From assembly GCA_903885595.1 (NCBI GenBank), contig CAISJJ010000311.1, forward strand, positions 1 to 64,000: DNA of 64,000 nt, in the 5' to 3' direction. Of this stretch, positions 60,684 through 64,000 are shown one piece after another; within the stretch, counting starts at the first letter, position 1; every line of letters begins with the position of its first letter. The notes under the pieces were generated by a model. That model was given only the letters and a program-made list of their open reading frames with translations. It made no database searches and had not been told where the DNA came from. Position numbers and translations under genes: made by a program. This stretch comes from an uncultured Bacteroidales bacterium. Its GTDB lineage: Bacteria > Bacteroidota > Bacteroidia > Bacteroidales > FEN-979.

Positions 60684-61934
60684 TTATTTTTTCAGGCTTT
60701 TCGAAAGTTTTTTAATGGCATTTTCGATGGAACTTTCCGGTTCAATTATATTGTAATCGCCCCAGAAATCAACATCTTCAAAATCCTGGACTTTCTCGGA
60801 AAAAACCATGTTTGATCTGAAAAGTTCCTGTCCTGCGAATTTAACGATATTATCCTCCCGCCTGTCAGTAATAGCCAACTCCGACATAACGGTATAGTGA
60901 TTCTTAAACAGGCGTCTTTTCCAGTCACAGCGGAATTTCAATTCAATGCGAACATAGTTGAGGTAGTATTTGCCGCCTTGTTCTTTATACGTTACGAGGT
61001 AGCTGGTCGATGTGGGCATAAATAGCAACCCCATAGGTTTTTTCTGAACAAAAACTCGTGAAGCCTTGTCTTCATCACTGAGATCGAGGCTGAATTCGGC
61101 CCGGGTTATAGCAATGTTATCCTGCGAAATGTATAGCTTTCCAATATAAAGCGGGTCTTCATTCACAACAGCAGGCGAGAAAGCAATCACCCAGTTCAGT
61201 TTGTTATCTATATTGACCATCGACCCTAATTCAAAACGGTAGTTATCAAGATTATCCAGCGCAATACTGAGACCGGTGTTTTTGACAATATCGAGTAGCA
61301 TCGATACATTGGGCCCTCCCTGCAGTTGAACCATGACGGTATCGGCTTTTTTCACATTGGTGCTTTTCCTGCCCTTGAAAATTTTAACCTTGTCGTCCTG
61401 CCAGCTTAAATATGGGGATTTATAAATATCGACAACTGCTTCGGAAATTGAAAGATAATCGCGGCGCTGCCTGATCGACTCACGGTAAAAGCCTGTCATC
61501 ATATTTTGTATTCCGCTGTAATTTTTCCCGATGTTATTGAGGGCGATTTCCACGATACTTCGCGCATCCTGGGGGACTACAGATATTTCTTTCAGCTGGA
61601 TTGGCTGAATATCAAGATAGAATGTTTTTTCCTTCCCGATTGCTTCACTGATCTTAAATTTGGCTGTTGCATAACTCATGTGCGATACTTCAAAAAACTC
61701 AGCATTGAGTGACGTGCTTATCTTCAAGGTGAATTCACCATCTGAGTTCGATACGGTTCCAATACCCGTATTTGGAACGGAAATGGTAGCATAAATAATT
61801 TTATCACCAGTTTTGCCATCCTTGAGCAGCCCGCTGATCGTAATGAATGTGTTTTGTGCCGGCGATATACCGCTGTAGGCAAAAAGCAGGAATAATAAAC
61901 CAGCACTGATCATGTTCTTCATGGATGTTTTCAT
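60684..61934 (-). CDS. carboxypeptidase-regulatory-domain surface protein, paralogue lacking STN
   Basis: A 416-aa exported protein: signal peptide (1-26), a CarboxypepD_reg-like domain (about 30-115, ISGLLKDGKTGDKIIYATIS) and a ~290-residue C-terminal part. Shared features with the 539-aa protein at 57508-59127 include YKSP plus a K-x-R-K motif, FYRE, and the end FWGDYNIIEPE (FWGDFNFITPE there). The two are clearly paralogues. First gene of the leftward sigma/FecR cluster. Its role may be ligand capture or an anchor. Confidence 0.8.
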   Translation of the reverse strand: MKTSMKNMISAGLLFLLFAYSGISPAQNTFITISGLLKDGKTGDKIIYATISVPNTGIGTVSNSDGEFTLKISTSLNAEFFEVSHMSYATAKFKISEAIGKEKTFYLDIQPIQLKEISVVPQDARSIVEIALNNIGKNYSGIQNMMTGFYRESIRQRRDYLSISEAVVDIYKSPYLSWQDDKVKIFKGRKSTNVKKADTVMVQLQGGPNVSMLLDIVKNTGLSIALDNLDNYRFELGSMVNIDNKLNWVIAFSPAVVNEDPLYIGKLYISQDNIAITRAEFSLDLSDEDKASRVFVQKKPMGLLFMPTSTSYLVTYKEQGGKYYLNYVRIELKFRCDWKRRLFKNHYTVMSELAITDRREDNIVKFAGQELFRSNMVFSEKVQDFEDVDFWGDYNIIEPESSIENAIKKLSKSLKK

Positions 61935-61986
61935 GGCTATTGGATTTTGGGGTTCATGTTTTAATGGATTATATCTATAAGATACC

Positions 61987-62014
61987 CCAGGATGAAAATA
62001 CCCTATGAAATTAT
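61987..62014 (-). promoter_or_regulatory. dispersed ~40-bp element, weak copy 6
   Basis: Minus strand: CATAGGGTATTTTCATCC, matching the element core with one extra T and a diverged end. It lies ~53 bases before the ATG of the gene that heads the ECF sigma cluster. Confidence 0.35.
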
Positions 62015-62019
62015 TCTGC

Positions 62020-62553
62020 TTATTCTATTTTAAAATCCCCGTGACCCTTGAAAAAGAACAACTGACTGGTGCAATGAGCTGCATAATATATTCTGTAATA
62101 ATCCCCCGTCTGATATTTCAGGGGATCAGAAAAATTCAGCACAAGGGCCGAATTACCGGTTTGATTCGGGATGCTGAATGTATCGAGGATCTGAAAAGCA
62201 CGGTTTATGATAACACCTTGAAGCGGGCAAAGTTTCGGTCTCATCAGCATGAAAGTTCCAACAGTGGTCACTGGATTTGGAAATAGCAGTAAAACAATCC
62301 TGGACGTGTCAGACCCCGTAAGATCAAGGTTATGGGTGTTGAAAAGGCTGTATTCTTTTTCGCACCAGGCTGCATCATTGGTCCAATCGGTTGAATCAAC
62401 AGATATTATAGTTCCGGCATTATCAGCAATGGTAATCTTTGTGAAATCCATGCTGGAAGTACAATCGTTGGTCTTTTCATCCGGATCCTTCTTACATCCG
62501 GAAATTAAAAACAAAAGGATTATAACACAGATGAAAACAATCGGGAATTTCAT
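62020..62553 (-). CDS. small secreted lipoprotein of unknown function
   Basis: 177 aa from ATG 62553 (MKFPIVFICV), with lipobox LISGC (Cys about 18). The mature ~160 residues look beta-rich, with a few Cys residues and no family I recognise. The frame continues far upstream over the MBL gene but only from 62553 is it convincing. A promoter box lies 60 bases upstream. Confidence 0.72.
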   Translation of the reverse strand: MKFPIVFICVIILLFLISGCKKDPDEKTNDCTSSMDFTKITIADNAGTIISVDSTDWTNDAAWCEKEYSLFNTHNLDLTGSDTSRIVLLLFPNPVTTVGTFMLMRPKLCPLQGVIINRAFQILDTFSIPNQTGNSALVLNFSDPLKYQTGDYYRIYYAAHCTSQLFFFKGHGDFKIE

Positions 62554-62613
62554 AAGAGTCAGTTTATAGCAGGGATAAAAGCAAAAAACAAGAACCGGTT
62601 GTGGTATTCGTTG

Positions 62614-62621
62614 CAAAATTA
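62614..62621 (-). promoter_or_regulatory. candidate -7 box of the lipoprotein gene
   Basis: TAATTTTG on the minus strand, 60 bases before ATG 62553. Confidence 0.45.
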
Positions 62622-62699
62622 GTAAATAACAGCGGCAGTACTGAGTATTAATCCCATTACTTACGGGGTACGTTATTAAACCCGGAAATCTGAATTTTG

Positions 62700-62707
62700 T
62701 AACTTTG
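62700..62707 (+). promoter_or_regulatory. candidate -7 box of the MBL gene
   Basis: TAACTTTG, 14 bases before ATG 62722. Confidence 0.6.
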
Positions 62708-62721
62708 ATAAAAAAACAGTT

Positions 62722-63429
62722 ATGCAAAAACGTATACTCATATTCCTTGTAATCCTCATAGGATTGATTATAATTGTTGCCGGCTACTTCGGGCTCAGGA
62801 TCTACCTGGGTACGCGCAACATGACACCCACGGAAACCTGCCGGGTCAACGACACGGTTTTTTGCATAAAAGACGGCTTCGTGAATGCCTATGTATTTAA
62901 GGTGAAAACTGGTTTCCTTCTGGTTGATGCAGGCATGGATGAGGGTAAATTCAAAACTGAAATTCGAAAACTGGGAATCGAACCAAAACAGATCACCGAC
63001 ATCCTTTTGACCCATGCCGACAACGATCACACCGGCGCAATCGGTCTTTTCCCCAATGCAAAAATCTATATGCACAAGGATGAAAAACAGATGATCAACG
63101 GGGAAAACGGTAAGTTTCCCCTGGTGAGGTTCAAGTGGAAATATGGTCCCTATAACCTGTTCGGAAGCAACGATACACTTACCCTGGCCGGTATAAAAAT
63201 AAAAGTATACCATACCCCAGGTCACACCCCGGGATCATGCTGTTTCCTCATAGGTGGAGACTACCTGGCCACAGGGGATAATCTTTTCTACAAAAACGGG
63301 AAAATCGAACATTTTGAAGATTTTTTCAATATGGACACCGAAAAACAATCTGCTTCCATTACAGCACTGCCCGGTCCCGCCACCCTGAAATATCTGCTTA
63401 CGGCCCACCAGGGAGTGATCAGGATATAG
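62722..63429 (+). CDS. membrane-anchored MBL-fold metallohydrolase
   Basis: A 235-aa protein with an N-terminal membrane helix (about 5-25), so the catalytic part is probably periplasmic. The metal motif HADNDHTGAIG (HxxxDH, near residue 97) and TPGHTPGSCCF further on identify the MBL fold; ATGDNLF carries the bridging Asp. Substrate unknown. The region after it is gene debris. Confidence 0.88.
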   Translation: MQKRILIFLVILIGLIIIVAGYFGLRIYLGTRNMTPTETCRVNDTVFCIKDGFVNAYVFKVKTGFLLVDAGMDEGKFKTEIRKLGIEPKQITDILLTHADNDHTGAIGLFPNAKIYMHKDEKQMINGENGKFPLVRFKWKYGPYNLFGSNDTLTLAGIKIKVYHTPGHTPGSCCFLIGGDYLATGDNLFYKNGKIEHFEDFFNMDTEKQSASITALPGPATLKYLLTAHQGVIRI

Positions 63430-63757
63430 GATCAGCGGAAAAAGATTGGTGTGTCCAAAGACCTGTTGTGGCTAACAGGGTGGCAGGTATGCTCATCATC
63501 AAGAATGGGAAGATTGTTCTTGAACGCTATGCACAGGCCAAACCGGGAGGAATTACGAATGAGGCCGGGAAACCAGCCGGCGATTCGCCGCAATTCAATT
63601 ACGGGAGGTTGTATGCCGGCGAAAGTTTTTATTACCCGCCCGGTAATGGTTACAACTGGTGGTCGATGCCCGAAACAAAATGGGGACCATGGGATTGCCT
63701 TGATGAACCAGCGGTTTGGGGCGATGATGCGATTGTATGATGTTGTTATTGACGGAT
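63430..63757 (+). pseudogene. decayed serine hydrolase fragment
   Basis: The frame from about 63450 to 63740 begins VANRVAGMLIIKNGKIVLER, like the first strands of a class-C beta-lactamase-type serine hydrolase, then moves into unrelated sequence with PETKWGPWDCLDEPAVWGDD. The SxxK motif is missing and the size is far too small, so this looks like joined remnants. The rest of the 328-base gap has no other support for a gene. Confidence 0.35.
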
Positions 63758-64000
63758 TCAATAATCCCGTATGCACCTTACACTTAACATGGCGGTTTTT
63801 TCCGATGCGGCGACCATGACCCCGGTGGTACTATTGTCCAGGTAAACACTCCAGGCACTCACCGTATCCTGTTCCGTTGAGGACCACCAATGGGAAATCA
63901 TGTTTGCAGGGGCAAATCCCTTCTCCATTTTCATCCCTTGTTCAAAATTTCCCAGTGTATTTATCATTGAAGTCCATTCGTCTTTCGATGGAATATGCCA
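63758..64000 (-). CDS. DUF1566 / Fibrobacter-major-paralogous-domain protein, C-terminal end
   Basis: The 3' end of a minus-strand gene that continues beyond the window. The last ~80 codons read WHIPSKDEW at the edge, then WWSSTEQDTVSAWSVYLDN and the terminal VRCIRDY, the typical end of DUF1566/Fib_succ_major domains found in exported surface proteins. No start is visible. Stop at 63758-63760. Confidence 0.8.
   Translation of the reverse strand, partial: WHIPSKDEWTSMINTLGNFEQGMKMEKGFAPANMISHWWSSTEQDTVSAWSVYLDNSTTGVMVAASEKTAMLSVRCIRDY

Noticed and set aside
62554-63225. Long minus-strand frame upstream of the 177-aa lipoprotein
   Set aside because: It lies antisense to the clear MBL gene, has no coding character, and a good signal peptide starts at 62553.

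Overview
The window looks like a chromosome segment of a free-living Bacteroidota bacterium, probably Bacteroidales or a close relative. The evidence is the recurring Bacteroidota -7 promoter box TAnnTTTG in front of many genes, a hybrid two-component sensor with beta-propeller repeats, an ECF sigma/FecR/STN-domain cell-surface signalling cluster, MlaE/MlaF lipid transport genes, a Bacteroidota-type SprT gene, and many lipoproteins with Gly/Ser-Cys lipoboxes. No tRNA, rRNA, CRISPR array, complete insertion sequence or prophage was recognised. Gene density is high, with short operons on both strands.

Layout. 1-6 kb: the 3' part of ispG, then a leftward envelope polysaccharide operon (nitrilase, GT2, polysaccharide deacetylase, O-antigen ligase, lipid kinase). 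6-8.3 kb: pgk overlapping a heptosyltransferase-like GT9 gene. 8.5-11.6 kb: leftward mlaE-mlaF-cvpA-methyltransferase. 11.7-13.9 kb: a small lipoprotein, SprT and manC, ended by a perfect 16-bp bidirectional terminator. 13.9-20.8 kb: S9 peptidase, sensor kinase, hemW, a 23S-rRNA-methyltransferase-like gene and a short CDF transporter. 20.9-28 kb: two large convergent hybrid histidine kinases. 28-32 kb: membrane protein, NAD-dependent epimerase, and the DUF47/Pit phosphate pair. 32-36 kb: an amino-acid ABC system with unusual architecture. 36-44.5 kb: acs, an MBL hydrolase, a pyruvate/indolepyruvate decarboxylase, MarC, UMF1-type MFS and DUF1295 genes, with gene remnants between them. 44.6-49.6 kb: an ABC operon carrying a STAS-domain protein. 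49.9-57.5 kb: a ligand-binding lipoprotein, phosphoesterase, six-hairpin glycosidase, DUF302, a membrane acyltransferase-like protein and a START protein. 57.5-62 kb: the ECF sigma/FecR/STN cluster. 62-64 kb: a lipoprotein, an MBL hydrolase, a decayed serine hydrolase and the end of a DUF1566-type protein.

The most unusual features are these. (1) Arrays of unrelated 7-8 bp direct repeats occur between genes and also in frame inside ispG, the GT9 gene and the rRNA methyltransferase, with a different palindromic insert in hemW. Units of 7 or 8 bp would shift the reading frame on every slippage. (2) A dispersed intergenic element of about 40 bp has four clear copies and two weaker ones, always in the same orientation, and three of the clear copies or their neighbours end 22-26 bp before a leftward start codon. 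It may be an undescribed promoter or operator. (3) Two ABC transporters carry parts that look like partner-switching regulation: a degenerate GHKL-like tail on one ATPase and a STAS protein inside the other operon. The first also has substrate-binding domains arranged as C-lobe, full domain, N-lobe, then permease. (4) An ECF sigma/anti-sigma pair is flanked by two paralogous surface proteins, only one with an STN domain, and has no TonB receptor barrel.
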